The notes under the pieces were generated by a model that saw only the letters and a program-made list of their open reading frames with translations, made no database searches and was not told where the DNA came from. A stretch of 64,000 nucleotides of DNA, from the NCBI GenBank assembly GCA_009885805.1, contig VFJZ01000006.1, positions 62,001 through 126,000 on the forward strand, written 5' to 3'. The translations under genes were made by a program, and so were the position numbers. This document shows, piece by piece, positions 17,525 to 26,573 of the stretch; position 1 is the first letter of the stretch, and every line of letters starts with the position of its first letter. The stretch is from Actinomycetota bacterium (GTDB taxonomy: Bacteria > Actinomycetota > Thermoleophilia > Gaiellales > F1-60-MAGs149).

Positions 17525-18097
17525 GTGACGCCGCTGACGTTCGAGGTCGAGGACGTCGACGGACTCGAACGGCTGCTCGGGCGGCATCCCCGGGTGCTGT
17601 TCCTGGGCGCGCGGTCCTACGCCGACACCTACCTCGACACCGGGGCGGGAGCGCTTCGCGATCGCGGCGCGATGCTCGCGATCCGCAGCGACGTCGACGG
17701 CGGCCGTGTGCTGCTCCGCACCGCCCGGGGGGAAGTCCTCTCCGAGCACCTCTGCGAGGGCGCGATCGCGGAGGGCGGGCTGATTGACGCCAGGGTCAGG
17801 AGCGTCGTCGGCGGGGAACGCGTCGGCCCCGTCTTCGTCGTCGAGACCGCGCGCCGGCGCTACGTCCTCCTCGACGGTCGCCGCTGGATGACGGACGTGG
17901 CCGTCGACGACGCCGCGCTGCGCTGCCGCGGGCGGCGGCCGCAGGTGCGACACCTGCTCGCCGTCGAGTCGCTTGCCGGTGCCCTCCACGACCGCGCCTT
18001 CCTTGACGACCTCACGACGGCCGGGCGTCTGCGCAGCCTCGGCCAGTCCCTGGTCGAGGACGGCTACGCCTCGGCCGGGTTCGCGGCGCTCGGCTGA
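17525..18097 (+). CDS. CYTH-like domain protein
   Basis: A 190-residue protein from GTG 17525; ATG 17507, overlapping mgsA, is an alternative. LTFEVEDVDGLERLL at the N-terminus recalls the ExExK strand of CYTH/triphosphate-tunnel enzymes but lacks the Lys. YADTYLDTGAGALRDRGAMLAIRSD matches the family's YxDTxxxxLxxxGxxLRxR block with some basic residues lost. A catalytic role in triphosphate or cyclic-nucleotide chemistry is therefore doubtful. It is probably co-transcribed with mgsA. Its 3' end is overlapped for 34 bp by a facing pseudogene. Confidence 0.6.
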   Translation: MTPLTFEVEDVDGLERLLGRHPRVLFLGARSYADTYLDTGAGALRDRGAMLAIRSDVDGGRVLLRTARGEVLSEHLCEGAIAEGGLIDARVRSVVGGERVGPVFVVETARRRYVLLDGRRWMTDVAVDDAALRCRGRRPQVRHLLAVESLAGALHDRAFLDDLTTAGRLRSLGQSLVEDGYASAGFAALG

Positions 18098-18297
18098 ACG
18101 ACCGCTCGCTCCCCGCGCGGCAGCGCGAGTGACAGCAGCGCAGCGCCGGCGACCAGCGCGGCGGACGTGGCCAGGCAGATCTCGAGCCCCTGGTACTGGT
18201 AGGTCGCACCGCTCAGGACGGTGCCGGTGAGGCACGCGCCCGCGTTCGCCATGTAGTAGAAGCCGTGCATCGCGACGAGGCCGATCCGAGCATGGTC
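18064..18297 (-). pseudogene. 3' remnant of an MFS transporter gene
   Basis: About 78 codons ending at 18064 read as the last two helices of a major-facilitator transporter: ARIGLVAMHGFYYMANAG, TGTVLSGATYQYQGLEICL, then TSAALVAGAALLSLALP and a short polar tail. A whole MFS gene has about 400 codons, so the first 80 percent is missing. Similarity stops near 18297, where the reverse frame becomes Arg-rich shadow of the facing fragment. An internal ATG at 18270 exists but would give only 68 residues. Confidence 0.7.
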
Positions 18298-18426
18298 ACG
18301 GCGGTCTTCGCGACGGACTCGCTCGACAGCGCTCGCGCGTTCCTCGCGCTCCCCGACCTCGAGGAGACGATGCGCGCAGCCGGTGTCGTCTCGGCGCCCG
18401 AGGTCTTCCTGACAAACGACGCCTGA
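18274..18426 (+). pseudogene. 3' remnant of a small ferredoxin-fold (cyclase/monooxygenase-like) protein gene
   Basis: The plus frame reads DEADPSMVTAVFATDSLD, ARAFLALPDLEETMRAAGV and SAPEVFLTNDA to a TGA at 18424. This resembles the second half of small (about 90-residue) dimeric alpha-beta-barrel proteins with a DDPNxVT...A(K/R)AF...L...M..AGV..PP pattern. The first half is absent. ATG 18292 could start a 44-residue peptide, but no ribosome site precedes it. It meets the MFS remnant head to head near 18270-18297. Confidence 0.55.
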
Positions 18427-18436
18427 GACGGACGCG

Positions 18437-19126
18437 CTACACGCCAGCGTCGTCGGCGAACGAGCGCATGTCCGGGAACGTCGCGTCCGGCACGGCGTCG
18501 GCGGGCGGTGTCGCCCCGCCGGCGCCGCCCGCCGCGGCGCGACGGTTGATCCAGACCGTCATCATGCCGAGCTGCTTCGCCGGGACGTGGTCGTGGTACA
18601 GGCTCTGAGCGACGTGGAGGATGCGCTCCTGCGGAACGCCGATCTTGGCGTGCGCGAAGTGGAAGTTCGCGAGGTCGGGCTTGTACGAGCCGACCTGCTG
18701 CGCCGTGATGACGTGGTCGAACCGCACGCCGAGTCGCTGCTCGCTCGCGGCGAACAGGTCGTCGTCGCAGTTCGTGATGACGGCGAGCTTGAACCGTGTC
18801 TGCAGCCGCCGCAGCGCGTCCGCGGAGTCGGGGAACGCGGGCCAGTCGGCGACCGATCCGCCGAACGTCGTCGCCTCGTCGTCCGTGACGGTGACGCCGA
18901 TGTCGGCCGCGACGGCGTCGAGCGTCAGTCCGAGCACCTCGCGGTAGCGCTTGTAGGGGTGCTCGAGACCGTGCTCGTGTCGGGCGAACAGGCCGAGGAG
19001 TTCGTCCCGGTCGCGTTCGCCGAGGGCTGCCCGAAGGGCGGTGTCGATGCCAGACTCCCAGTCGATCAGCGTGCCGTAGCAGTCGAACGTGAGCACCTCG
19101 AATGGCGCGTAGTCAATCGCTCCCAT
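18437..19126 (-). CDS. HAD-superfamily hydrolase, haloacid-dehalogenase type II-like
   Basis: A 229-residue protein from ATG 19126. Motif I is LTFDCYGTLIDWESG (nucleophile Asp), motif II AVITNCDDD, motif III Lys in VGSYKPDLANFHFA, and the late HVAQSLYHDHVPAKQLGM segment is typical of the type II dehalogenase/epoxide-like branch. The cap inserts after motif I, as in L-2-haloacid dehalogenases; true dehalogenase activity is not proven by sequence and a phosphatase is possible. It is divergent from the Ada-AlkA gene, 76 bp away. Confidence 0.85.
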   Translation of the reverse strand: MGAIDYAPFEVLTFDCYGTLIDWESGIDTALRAALGERDRDELLGLFARHEHGLEHPYKRYREVLGLTLDAVAADIGVTVTDDEATTFGGSVADWPAFPDSADALRRLQTRFKLAVITNCDDDLFAASEQRLGVRFDHVITAQQVGSYKPDLANFHFAHAKIGVPQERILHVAQSLYHDHVPAKQLGMMTVWINRRAAAGGAGGATPPADAVPDATFPDMRSFADDAGV

Positions 19127-19202
19127 CGAGGCATCGTGGCACGGATCCGCGTTGTCCGAAAACCGCTGGTGTCCTGCTCCGGAAGGTGCGATCCTCCGGG
19201 CG

Positions 19203-20615
19203 ATGGACGTCGACACCCTCCACCGCATCGCCGAGAGTCGCGACGCCCGCTTCGACGGACGCGTGTACCTCGCGATCACGTCGACCGGGATCTACTGCCG
19301 GCCGAGCTGCCCGGCGATGGCCGCAAAGCGTGAGCACGTCCGCTTCTACCGCACGGCCGCCGCAGCCCAGCGCGGCGGGTTCCGCGCCTGCAAGCGCTGC
19401 CGCCCGGATGCCTCGCCGGGTTCGCCGGAGTGGAACCTGCGCGCCGACGCCGTCGCGCGGGCGATGCGCCTGATCCAGGACGGCGTGCTCGACCGCGAGG
19501 GCGTCGGCGGGGTCGCGCAGCGCCTCGGCTACTCCGAGCGGCACCTGACGCGGATCGTGACGGACGAGCTCGGTGCGCCGCCGATCGCGATCGCCCGCGC
19601 CCAGCGCGCGCAGACCGCGCGCACGCTGATCGAGACGACGCGGATGCCGTTCACGGATGTTGCCTTCGCGGCCGGGTTCCAGAGCATCCGGCAGTTCAAC
19701 GACACGATCCGCCAGGTCTTCGCGCTGACGCCGACGGCGCTCCGCGGTCGCGTCGGTTCCGAGCCCGTTGCCGGCGGCGCGATCACGCTGCGCCTGCCCG
19801 CGCGCGCACCGATCGCCTGGCAGCCGCTCCTCGCGTTCCTCGCCGTCCGCGCCGTCGAGGGTGTCGAGGAGGTCGTCGGCGACCACTATCGCCGGGTGCT
19901 CGACCTCGCGAACGGTGCGGCGATCGCAGACGTCTCCCAGCGCGACGGCGCCATCACGTGCGCGCTGCGCCTGGACGACGTCCGCGACCTCGCGCAGGCG
20001 GTCGCGACGTTGCGCCGGCTGTTCGACCTGGACGCCGACCCGGTCGCCGTCGATGCCGACCTCGCCGCTGATGAGGCCCTCGCGCCGCTCGTCGCGGCCC
20101 GGCCGGGCCTGCGCGTCCCCGGCGCCGCCGCGCCGCACGAACTCGCCGCCCGCGCGGTGCTCGGCCAGCAGGTCTCCGTCGCCGGTGCGCGAACGCTCGC
20201 CGGTCGGCTCGTCGCGGTCTACGGGCGTCCGCTCGACGAGCCCGACGGCGCCCTGACGCATCGCTTCCCGACGGCCGACGCCCTCGCCGGCGCGGCCGAC
20301 GACGATCTCGCGATGCCGGTCCGGCGGCGCGAGACCGTGCGCACGCTGATGGCCCACCTTGCCGACGGTCGGATCGATCTCGGGCCCGGGGCCGATCGCA
20401 CCGCCGCCCGGGCGCAGCTCGTCGCGTTGCCCGGGATCGGCCCGTGGACGGCGGAGTACGTCGCGATGCGCGCGCTGAACGATCCGGATGCCTGGCCGGC
20501 TTCCGACCTCGGCGTGCGGCACGCCCTCGCCCGCCTCGGCCTCGAGCCGGCCGCCGCGGAGCGCTGGCGCCCGTGGCGGTCCTACGCAACCTTCCACCTC
20601 TGGAGCAGCCTGTGA
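19203..20615 (+). CDS. Ada-like zinc/AraC regulator fused to AlkA DNA-3-methyladenine glycosylase
   Basis: A 470-residue fusion starting at ATG 19203. Residues 1 to ~75 are the Ada metal-binding domain with four Cys (YCRPSCPAM and CKRCRPD), able to take a methyl group from DNA phosphotriesters. Residues ~85 to 175 form an AraC-type helix-turn-helix pair (VAQRLGYSERHLTRIV, AFAAGFQSIRQFNDTIRQVF). The rest is an AlkA-type glycosylase with the helix-hairpin-helix LVALPGIGPWTAEYVAMRAL and catalytic Asp in WPASDLGVRH. It both senses and repairs alkylation. It overlaps ogt by 4 bp, completing a small adaptive-response operon. Confidence 0.93.
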   Translation: MDVDTLHRIAESRDARFDGRVYLAITSTGIYCRPSCPAMAAKREHVRFYRTAAAAQRGGFRACKRCRPDASPGSPEWNLRADAVARAMRLIQDGVLDREGVGGVAQRLGYSERHLTRIVTDELGAPPIAIARAQRAQTARTLIETTRMPFTDVAFAAGFQSIRQFNDTIRQVFALTPTALRGRVGSEPVAGGAITLRLPARAPIAWQPLLAFLAVRAVEGVEEVVGDHYRRVLDLANGAAIADVSQRDGAITCALRLDDVRDLAQAVATLRRLFDLDADPVAVDADLAADEALAPLVAARPGLRVPGAAAPHELAARAVLGQQVSVAGARTLAGRLVAVYGRPLDEPDGALTHRFPTADALAGAADDDLAMPVRRRETVRTLMAHLADGRIDLGPGADRTAARAQLVALPGIGPWTAEYVAMRALNDPDAWPASDLGVRHALARLGLEPAAAERWRPWRSYATFHLWSSL

Positions 20616-21076
20616 CCACGTACGACACCATGGCGAGCCCGGTCGGCGAGATCCTCCTGACCGCGGACGACTCAGCGCTGACGGGCCTCTACCTCCCTGC
20701 CGAGCGGCGTGTGCCCGGCCCAGACTGGGAGCACGGCGGCGCGTTTCTCGCGGGCGTCCGCTCGCAACTGGAGGCCTACTTCGCGGGCACGTTACGGACG
20801 TTCCCGATCGCTGTCGCGCCCGCTGGAACCGCGTGGCAGCAGCGCGTCTGGCGCGAGCTACAGGAGATCGGCTTCGGCGAGTCGATCTCCTACGCCGAGC
20901 TCGCCCGTCGCGCGGGCAATCCCGCGGCCGTGCGCGCCGCCGGCGCCGCAAACGGCCGCAACCCCGTGTCGATCGTCATTCCCTGCCACCGCGTGATCGG
21001 CTCGGACGGCCGGCTCACCGGATACTCGGGCGGCCTCGACGCGAAGCGCTGGTTGCTCGACCACGAGCGCGCCTGA
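20612..21076 (+). CDS. ogt: methylated-DNA--protein-cysteine methyltransferase
   Basis: A 154-residue protein starting at GTG 20612 in a GTGA overlap. It has the acceptor motif IVIPCHRVIGSDG, the helix-turn-helix ISYAELARRAGNPAAVRAAGAANGRNP split around the Arg finger, and a short N-terminal domain. It removes O6-alkyl groups from guanine in a suicide reaction, and works with the Ada-AlkA fusion just upstream. Confidence 0.95.
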   Translation: MTTYDTMASPVGEILLTADDSALTGLYLPAERRVPGPDWEHGGAFLAGVRSQLEAYFAGTLRTFPIAVAPAGTAWQQRVWRELQEIGFGESISYAELARRAGNPAAVRAAGAANGRNPVSIVIPCHRVIGSDGRLTGYSGGLDAKRWLLDHERA

Positions 21077-21200
21077 TCCGCGCGCCGTTCCTGCGCGCGT
21101 CCGCGAGGCTCCGGTGTAGCGCGGGTGTCCAAACGTTCGCTTCGCGGCGCCGGCGCGTCGTCTGGTGCGCCCCGCGGCACTGGTTGCGCGCCCTCCATAA

Positions 21201-21244
21201 CGGGGCCTGTCCCCAGTTGGGCCGGGGTTCGGGGACAGGCCCCG
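21201..21244. repeat. GC-rich palindromic element, 14-bp arms
   Basis: CGGGGCCTGTCCCC (21201-21214) and GGGGACAGGCCCCG (21231-21244) are perfect inverted arms around a 16-nt loop. It lies in the 219-bp gap between ogt and the decarboxylase. It may terminate the alkylation operon, but the sharp isolated arms also look like a dispersed palindromic repeat; no second copy is in this window. Confidence 0.65.
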
Positions 21245-21280
21245 GTCTCCGCCGTCGGTCTGCGAGCCGGCACGTCGATC

Positions 21281-21286
21281 TACGAT
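21281..21286 (+). promoter_or_regulatory. -10 box TACGAT for the 21296 decarboxylase
   Basis: TACGAT, a 9-nt spacer, then ATG 21296; no ribosome site. A leaderless transcript is likely. Confidence 0.45.
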
Positions 21287-21295
21287 CCCTAGCCG

Positions 21296-22654
21296 ATGCG
21301 CAACGACCCCCTCGCCCGCGCCGCCGCGCACGCCGCCGCCTACCGCGCCTCCCTCGCGACGCGACACGTCGCCGCGACCGCTACGCCGGCGGAGCTTCGG
21401 GCCCGGCTCGGCCGCCCGCTCACGGACGACGGCGTCCCGGCCGACCGCGTGATCGACGAACTCGTCGGCGACGTCGAGGCCGGCCTGCTCGCGACGTCCG
21501 GGCCGCGGTTCTTCGGCTGGGTGATGGGCGGCACGCATGACGTCGCGCTCGCCGCGGACTGGCTCGTCTCCGCGTGGGATCAGAACCCCGCGATTGCGGC
21601 GTGCGCACCGGCCCAGGCGGCGATCGAGGAGATCGCCGGCGCCTGGCTGCTCGACCTGCTCGGCCTCCCCGCGTCGGCGTCGTTCGGCTTCGTGACCGGA
21701 AGCCAGGCGGCGCACGTCGTCGCGCTCGCCGCAGCGCGTCACCGGCTGCTCGCGGCTGCCGGTCACGACGTCCGCCGCGTCGGGTTGTACGGGGCGCCGC
21801 CGCTGCGGATCCTCGTCGGTCCGGAGCGGCACGCCACGATCGACCGGGCGGCGACCCTGCTCGGTCTCGGTCGCGACGCCGTCGAGACCGTCGGCGCCGA
21901 CCGTGAGGGGCGGATCGATCCGGCCGCGCTGCGCGCCGCGCTCGACGGTCGTGCCGCGATCGTCTGCCTCGCCGCCGGCGATCTCAATGCCGGCGCGTTC
22001 GACGACATCGGCGCGTGCGTCGAGGCCGCCCGTTCGGGCCCGGCGCCGACGTGGGTGCACGTCGACGGCGCCTTCGGCCTCTGGGCAGCGGCGAGTCCGC
22101 GTCTGCGGTCGCTCGTCGCCGGCCTCGCGGCTGCCGACTCGTGGGCGACGGACCTGCACAAGGTCCTGAACGTCCCGTTCGACGCCGGCTTCGTGGCGGT
22201 CGCCCATCCGGAGGATCACCGCGCGGCGCTGACGGCGGACGCCTCCTACATGGTCACCGCGGGCGATCTGCGGGACGCGCTGCCGTACAACCCGGAGTGG
22301 TCGCGCCGCTCGCGAGCCGTTCCGGCCTACGCGACGCTGCGGACGCTCGGCCGGTCGGGCGTTGCCGCGCTCGTCGAACGTCTCTGCGACCTCGCCGACC
22401 GACTCCTCGACGGCCTCGGTGCGCTCCCGACCGCGACGGTTCGCGCGCGCGGCTTCAATCAGGGCATCGTCCGCTTTGGCGACGACGCGGCGACGGAGCG
22501 CGTGATCGCGGCCGTCCAGGCGGACGGGACGGCCTGGTTCGGACCGGCGACGTGGCACGGTGATCGTGTCATGCGCGTCTCGGTGACGTCGCACGCGACG
22601 ACGCCGGCCGACATCGACGCGACGATCGTGGCCGTCGGACGCGCCCTGCGCTGA
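21296..22654 (+). CDS. group II PLP-dependent decarboxylase
   Basis: A 452-residue protein of the aromatic-amino-acid/glutamate decarboxylase fold. The PLP Lys is in SWATDLHKVLNVPFDAG; the Asp that contacts the ring nitrogen is in WVHVDGAFGLWAA; GFVTGSQAAHVVAL is the phosphate-binding region and PERHATIDRA the ring-stacking His. It releases CO2 from an amino acid to give an amine, or in some relatives cleaves aldehydes. Substrate unknown. It stands alone between the repair genes and the two-component operon. Confidence 0.87.
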   Translation: MRNDPLARAAAHAAAYRASLATRHVAATATPAELRARLGRPLTDDGVPADRVIDELVGDVEAGLLATSGPRFFGWVMGGTHDVALAADWLVSAWDQNPAIAACAPAQAAIEEIAGAWLLDLLGLPASASFGFVTGSQAAHVVALAAARHRLLAAAGHDVRRVGLYGAPPLRILVGPERHATIDRAATLLGLGRDAVETVGADREGRIDPAALRAALDGRAAIVCLAAGDLNAGAFDDIGACVEAARSGPAPTWVHVDGAFGLWAAASPRLRSLVAGLAAADSWATDLHKVLNVPFDAGFVAVAHPEDHRAALTADASYMVTAGDLRDALPYNPEWSRRSRAVPAYATLRTLGRSGVAALVERLCDLADRLLDGLGALPTATVRARGFNQGIVRFGDDAATERVIAAVQADGTAWFGPATWHGDRVMRVSVTSHATTPADIDATIVAVGRALR

Positions 22655-22726
22655 TCGCTCTGCGGGATGATACGGATCGCGCGTCCGGCCGATGGCGAGA
22701 GGCGCGACGCGCGCCAAGCTGACCCC

Positions 22727-23434
22727 ATGAACCACGACTCTCACCCGCGCAGCGCGCTCTGGCGCGTTCCCGGCCTCCTGGTGCTGGCGGCCGTCGCCGT
22801 CGGTGCGATCACGATCGCCGCCTCGGCGCGCGACGTACGCAACCTGGCCGAGACGCGGACGTTCCCGGCCAGCGATGCCGTGGTGGTCACGAACCACCTC
22901 GGCGACACCGTCGTCCGCGGTTCTGCCCGGGCGGACATCACGGTCGCCTCGGCCGTCAAGTACACGGGCGGCGACCCCCACCTCGTCGCCGAGTTCGCCC
23001 GCTCGCGTCTGCTCCTCACCGTCGAGTGCGGCGAGCACATCTTCGCGTGGGACCTGGGCGTTGACGACTTCGGGCTCGGCCGCCTCTGCACGGTGCGCCG
23101 CGAGATCGCCGTCCCGTCAGCCACGAACCTCACGCTGGAGACGGCGACGGGCGACGTCCTCATCGCCGGTTCGACGGCGCCCGCGATCAGCGTGCATTCG
23201 GGGACCGGCGACATCGAGGTGACGCTCCGCGATCTCCCGGATGACGTCGAGATCGGCACGGGCACCGGTGACATCACGCTCCGGCTCCCGCTCGGCGTCT
23301 ACGAGATCGACGCCGAGACCGCGACCGGCGACGTGCGCATCGCGGACGGGATCATCGACGCCGAGGTCAGCTCGGCCCGGATCAGCCTGGCGACCGGGAC
23401 CGGCGACATCCGTGTGGAGCGCTCCGATGTCTAG
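22727..23434 (+). CDS. DUF4097-type beta-strand repeat membrane protein
   Basis: A 235-residue protein from ATG 22727: one N-terminal membrane segment (LLVLAAVAVGAITIAAS) followed by an extracytoplasmic beta-helix with repeated T/S-G-T/D-G-D-I/V turns (ETATGDVLIAG, SGTGDIEVTL, GTGTGDITLRL, ETATGDVRIA, ATGTGDIRVE), the DUF4097 signature. It overlaps the histidine kinase gene by 8 bp, and such proteins often accompany envelope-stress kinases (LiaFSR-like). A sensory or accessory role at the cell surface is inferred. Confidence 0.82.
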   Translation: MNHDSHPRSALWRVPGLLVLAAVAVGAITIAASARDVRNLAETRTFPASDAVVVTNHLGDTVVRGSARADITVASAVKYTGGDPHLVAEFARSRLLLTVECGEHIFAWDLGVDDFGLGRLCTVRREIAVPSATNLTLETATGDVLIAGSTAPAISVHSGTGDIEVTLRDLPDDVEIGTGTGDITLRLPLGVYEIDAETATGDVRIADGIIDAEVSSARISLATGTGDIRVERSDV

Positions 23435-24668
23435 CGCGCGAGCCCTCGTCACGGCGCCCTTCGCACCACTCGTCAGCCTCCGCACCTGGGCCGGTGCGGC
23501 GTACCTGCTGCTCGGGTTCGTCATCGGTCTCGCCGAGTTCATCTTCCTCGTCACCGGCATCGCTGTCGGCGTCGGCCTCTCCGTCGTCATCGTCGGCCTC
23601 CCGCTCCTGCTGGCGGTCCTGATCGCTTCGCGCACACTGGCAGCGGTCGACCGGAGGCTCGCGAACGCGATGCTCGGAGCCGCGATCGAGGCGCCGCCGG
23701 CGCATCGCAAGGCGGAGGGGCCGCTGCTCGCGCGTCTGCGGGATCTCGTCGGCGCGTCGTCGACGTGGCGTGCAGTTGGCTGGCTGCTGCTGCGGCTCCC
23801 ACTCGCCATCGTCGGGTTCACGGTGACCGTGGCGTTCGCCTTCGCGGCGTTCCTGCTCGTCGCGGAGCCGTTCGCCGGCGGCCTCCAGGACGCAGCTGCG
23901 CTCCCGCGCGCGGCCAGCATCGTCGGTGGCATCGCCCTCGCCCTGATCGGCCTCAGTGTCATCGACGGGTTAGTCGCGGTGCACAGGCGGATCGCACGGT
24001 CGCTCCTCGGCCCGTCCGTCGGCGAGGAGCTCGCCCGGGCCCACGCCGAGACGGCGCGGCAGGAGTTACGTGCCAACCTCGCCCGTGACCTGCACGACTC
24101 GGTCGGGCACTCGGTCACGGCCATGGTCCTGCAGGCGAGCGCCGCGCGGCGCGTGCTCGACACCGACACGGCGTACGTCGCGGGCGCACTCGAGGCGATC
24201 GAGACGCAGGGTCGCGAGGTGATGGACGAGCTTGACCACGTCCTGGCAGTGCTCCGCGACGAGCCGACGGCGGCCAGGGCAGACGTCAGCCTGGACCTGC
24301 TCGACGAGCTCGTCGCCCGGACGCGGGCAGCCGGCCTGCCGGTCACGTTCGACCGGCGAGGTGACTTCGCCACCGTTCCTGCTCACGTCGCACGGGAGGC
24401 CTACCGCGTCGTCCAGGAGGCACTGACGAACGTGCTTCGCCATGCGAGTGGCGCCGCGACCCGGGTAACCGTTGTCGCCGACGGCGAGATGACGGTCGTG
24501 GTCGCAAATGACGGCGGCGGTTCTGCGGCCGCGCCGGGCCGTGTCGGCGGCGGCCGCGGACTCGTCGGCATCGGCGAGCGCGTCTCGTCGTTGGGCGGAT
24601 CGTTCGAGCACGGCCCGGCCGACGGCGGCTACCGTCTCCGTGCCGTGCTGCCGCTGGAGCGCCCGTGA
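23427..24668 (+). CDS. NarL-type sensor histidine kinase
   Basis: A 413-residue protein from ATG 23427, overlapping the DUF4097 gene. About four membrane segments lie in residues 20 to 190 (a putative-sensor domain), then the HisKA_3 phosphoacceptor [20 protein letters not shown], and a HATPase domain with [12 protein letters not shown] and [16 protein letters not shown]. It phosphorylates the response regulator encoded 4 bp into its end. The absence of a large extracytoplasmic domain suggests sensing within the membrane or through the DUF4097 partner. Confidence 0.9.
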   Translation: MSSARALVTAPFAPLVSLRTWAGAAYLLLGFVIGLAEFIFLVTGIAVGVGLSVVIVGLPLLLAVLIASRTLAAVDRRLANAMLGAAIEAPPAHRKAEGPLLARLRDLVGASSTWRAVGWLLLRLPLAIVGFTVTVAFAFAAFLLVAEPFAGGLQDAAALPRAASIVGGIALALIGLSVIDGLVAVHRRIARSLLGPSVGEELARAHAETARQELRANLARDLHDSVGHSVTAMVLQASAARRVLDTDTAYVAGALEAIETQGREVMDELDHVLAVLRDEPTAARADVSLDLLDELVARTRAAGLPVTFDRRGDFATVPAHVAREAYRVVQEALTNVLRHASGAATRVTVVADGEMTVVVANDGGGSAAAPGRVGGGRGLVGIGERVSSLGGSFEHGPADGGYRLRAVLPLERP

Positions 24669-25327
24669 TCCGCCTGCTCGTCGTCGATGACGACGCCCTC
24701 GTCCGCAGCGGCCTGCGCACGCTGCTGCAGGCGGAGCCGGACATCGACGTCGTCGGCGAGGCCGCCGACGGCATTGACGCGATCCGGCGCGCCGCGGAGC
24801 TCGACCCCGACGTCGTGCTGATGGACGTCCGCATGCCGCGGATGGACGGCATCGAGGCGACACGCGCGATCGTCGCCCGCTCCGCTGAGCGGCCGCGAGT
24901 GCTCGTCGTCACGACGTTCGAGCACGACGACTACGTGTACGACGCGCTCCGCGCGGGCGCGAGCGGCTTCGTCCTGAAACGCGTGCAGCCCGAAGAGCTC
25001 GCGCAGGCCGTACGCATCGTCGCCGACGGCGAGTCGCTCGTCTTCCCCCAGCTGCTACGGCGGCTCGTCGAGCGCCACACGGGCGTGATCGATCCTCGCG
25101 ACCGGCGAGCGCTGTTGCTCGCCGACCTGACCGACCGCGAGGCGGAGATCCTGCGGATGGTCGCGCGCGGTCAGTCGAACCAGGAGGTTGCGGACGAACT
25201 CGTCGTCGCCGTCCACACGGTCAAGACGCACGTCGCGCGCATCCTCGCGAAGCTCGAGGTGCGCGACCGCACGCAGGCGGTGATCTTCGCCTACGAGACC
25301 GGCTTCGTCCGGCCCGGCGACGGCTGA
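24665..25327 (+). CDS. NarL/LuxR-family response regulator
   Basis: A 220-residue protein starting at GTG 24665 in a GTGA overlap with the kinase. Receiver domain with acidic pocket VVDDD and phospho-Asp in [13 protein letters not shown], Lys in GFVLKR; then a LuxR helix-turn-helix [25 protein letters not shown]...[14 protein letters not shown]. It ends the three-gene operon and is convergent with the M20 peptidase, overlapping its 3' end by 37 bp. Confidence 0.95.
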   Translation: MIRLLVVDDDALVRSGLRTLLQAEPDIDVVGEAADGIDAIRRAAELDPDVVLMDVRMPRMDGIEATRAIVARSAERPRVLVVTTFEHDDYVYDALRAGASGFVLKRVQPEELAQAVRIVADGESLVFPQLLRRLVERHTGVIDPRDRRALLLADLTDREAEILRMVARGQSNQEVADELVVAVHTVKTHVARILAKLEVRDRTQAVIFAYETGFVRPGDG

Positions 25328-26550
25328 AGGTAGCGCTTGGCAGCGAGCGCCACGATCTTCGCGCAGGCGATCAGGTCGGCGACCGCGATCGACTCGTCCG
25401 GCATCCCCTGACCGGCGATGCGCGGGCCGATCATCGCCGCCGGCCGCCCCAGCGCCCGCCACAGTCTCGTGTCCGAGGCGGTGATGCCGAGCTCCGGTCG
25501 CGGGCGGACGCCGAGGACGTCGCCGCCGGCGTCGAGCAGCGCCTGCACGAGCGGGTCGGACGGGTCGGTCAGGTTCGGCTCCATCCCCTGGATCTCGAGC
25601 GACGTCGCGCCGACGTGGCGGGCGATCACCTCCGCCACGAACGAGCGCGCGTCGTCGAGCGTCAAACCGGCCGGGATGCGCAGGTCGACCTCGGCGCGGC
25701 AGGTCTCGGCGACGAGGTTGATCTTGGTGCCGCCGCGGATCGTGCCGACGCTCACCGTGGGCAGGTGCAGGACGCGGTCGTCGGCGTAGGTGAGCGCCTC
25801 GTCGGGCAGGCCCGCGGTTCCACCGGCGGCGAGCGCCGCCGTGACTGTCGGTGGGATCGACACGTCTCGCTCGCGCCACGCGGCAAGGTCGGCAATGACG
25901 GCGCCCATCGTCTCGATCGCGTTCGTAAGGCCGGACGCGAACGCGCCGGCACCGGCATCGCCGAGCGTCGTGACCTCGATCCAGAGCATCCCCTTCTCGC
26001 CGATCAGGACGAAGTCCGGGCTCGTCGGCTCGGCGCCGATCGCCGCGTCGCCGACGAGGTCCGGCCGCCGGGTGAGGACGAGCGGCGCGCCGTGCGGGGA
26101 GAAGCTCATCTCGTCGGACACGGCGCAGAGCGAGAGGCGGCCGGCGAAGGAACGGTCGGCCGCGAGTGCGAGGAACGCGTAGAGGAGCGTGGTCAGCCCG
26201 CTCTTCATGTCGCCGGCGCCGCGGCCGTGCAGGCGCCCGCCCTCGATCGCGCCGGAGCGTGGCGGCCGCGACCAGGCGGCCTCGGCGCCGTCCGGGTAGA
26301 CGTCCATGTGGCCGTTCAGGACGAGGTGCGGCCCCGGCTCGCGCCCCTCGATCGACGCGACGAGGTTCGGCATCGACTCCTGATCAGCGATCGTCTCGAC
26401 CGGGATCCCGTGCCGTTCGAGGAGGCCGCCGACGGCCGCCGCGACCGCCCTCGTATCGCCCGGCGGGTTCGGGCTCGCCTGCTGCACGAGGTGCGCGCAG
26501 AACGCGACGAGTTCGTCTGCGTGCTCGTCGATGAACGCTGCCGTGGGCAC
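25291..26550 (-). CDS. M20-family metallopeptidase/deacylase (ArgE/DapE/ACY1 type)
   Basis: A 419-residue protein from GTG 26550. Metal and catalytic residues include H81 and D83 in NGHMDV, D114 in GRGAGDMKSG, and E147 in VSDEM. The canonical pair here is Glu-Glu; the second is M148, a likely metal ligand lost. The dimerisation domain between about 180 and 300 is present. It hydrolyses an N-acyl amino acid or peptide bond if active; substrate unknown. It is divergent from ectoine synthase with a shared promoter, which raises the possibility of a link to N-acetyl-diaminobutyrate metabolism (speculative). Confidence 0.82.
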   Translation of the reverse strand: MPTAAFIDEHADELVAFCAHLVQQASPNPPGDTRAVAAAVGGLLERHGIPVETIADQESMPNLVASIEGREPGPHLVLNGHMDVYPDGAEAAWSRPPRSGAIEGGRLHGRGAGDMKSGLTTLLYAFLALAADRSFAGRLSLCAVSDEMSFSPHGAPLVLTRRPDLVGDAAIGAEPTSPDFVLIGEKGMLWIEVTTLGDAGAGAFASGLTNAIETMGAVIADLAAWRERDVSIPPTVTAALAAGGTAGLPDEALTYADDRVLHLPTVSVGTIRGGTKINLVAETCRAEVDLRIPAGLTLDDARSFVAEVIARHVGATSLEIQGMEPNLTDPSDPLVQALLDAGGDVLGVRPRPELGITASDTRLWRALGRPAAMIGPRIAGQGMPDESIAVADLIACAKIVALAAKRYLQPSPGRTKPVS

Positions 26551-26556
26551 GCTGCA

Positions 26557-26566
26557 AGCGTATGCT
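26557..26566. promoter_or_regulatory. symmetric bidirectional -10 element AGCGTATGCT
   Basis: Plus strand TATGCT (26561-26566), 7 nt, ATG 26574. Minus strand TACGCT (26562-26557), 6 nt, GTG 26550. The two hexamers share the central TA. Both genes would be leaderless. The gap between start codons is only 23 bp. Confidence 0.6.
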
Positions 26567-26573
26567 GTCCAGC

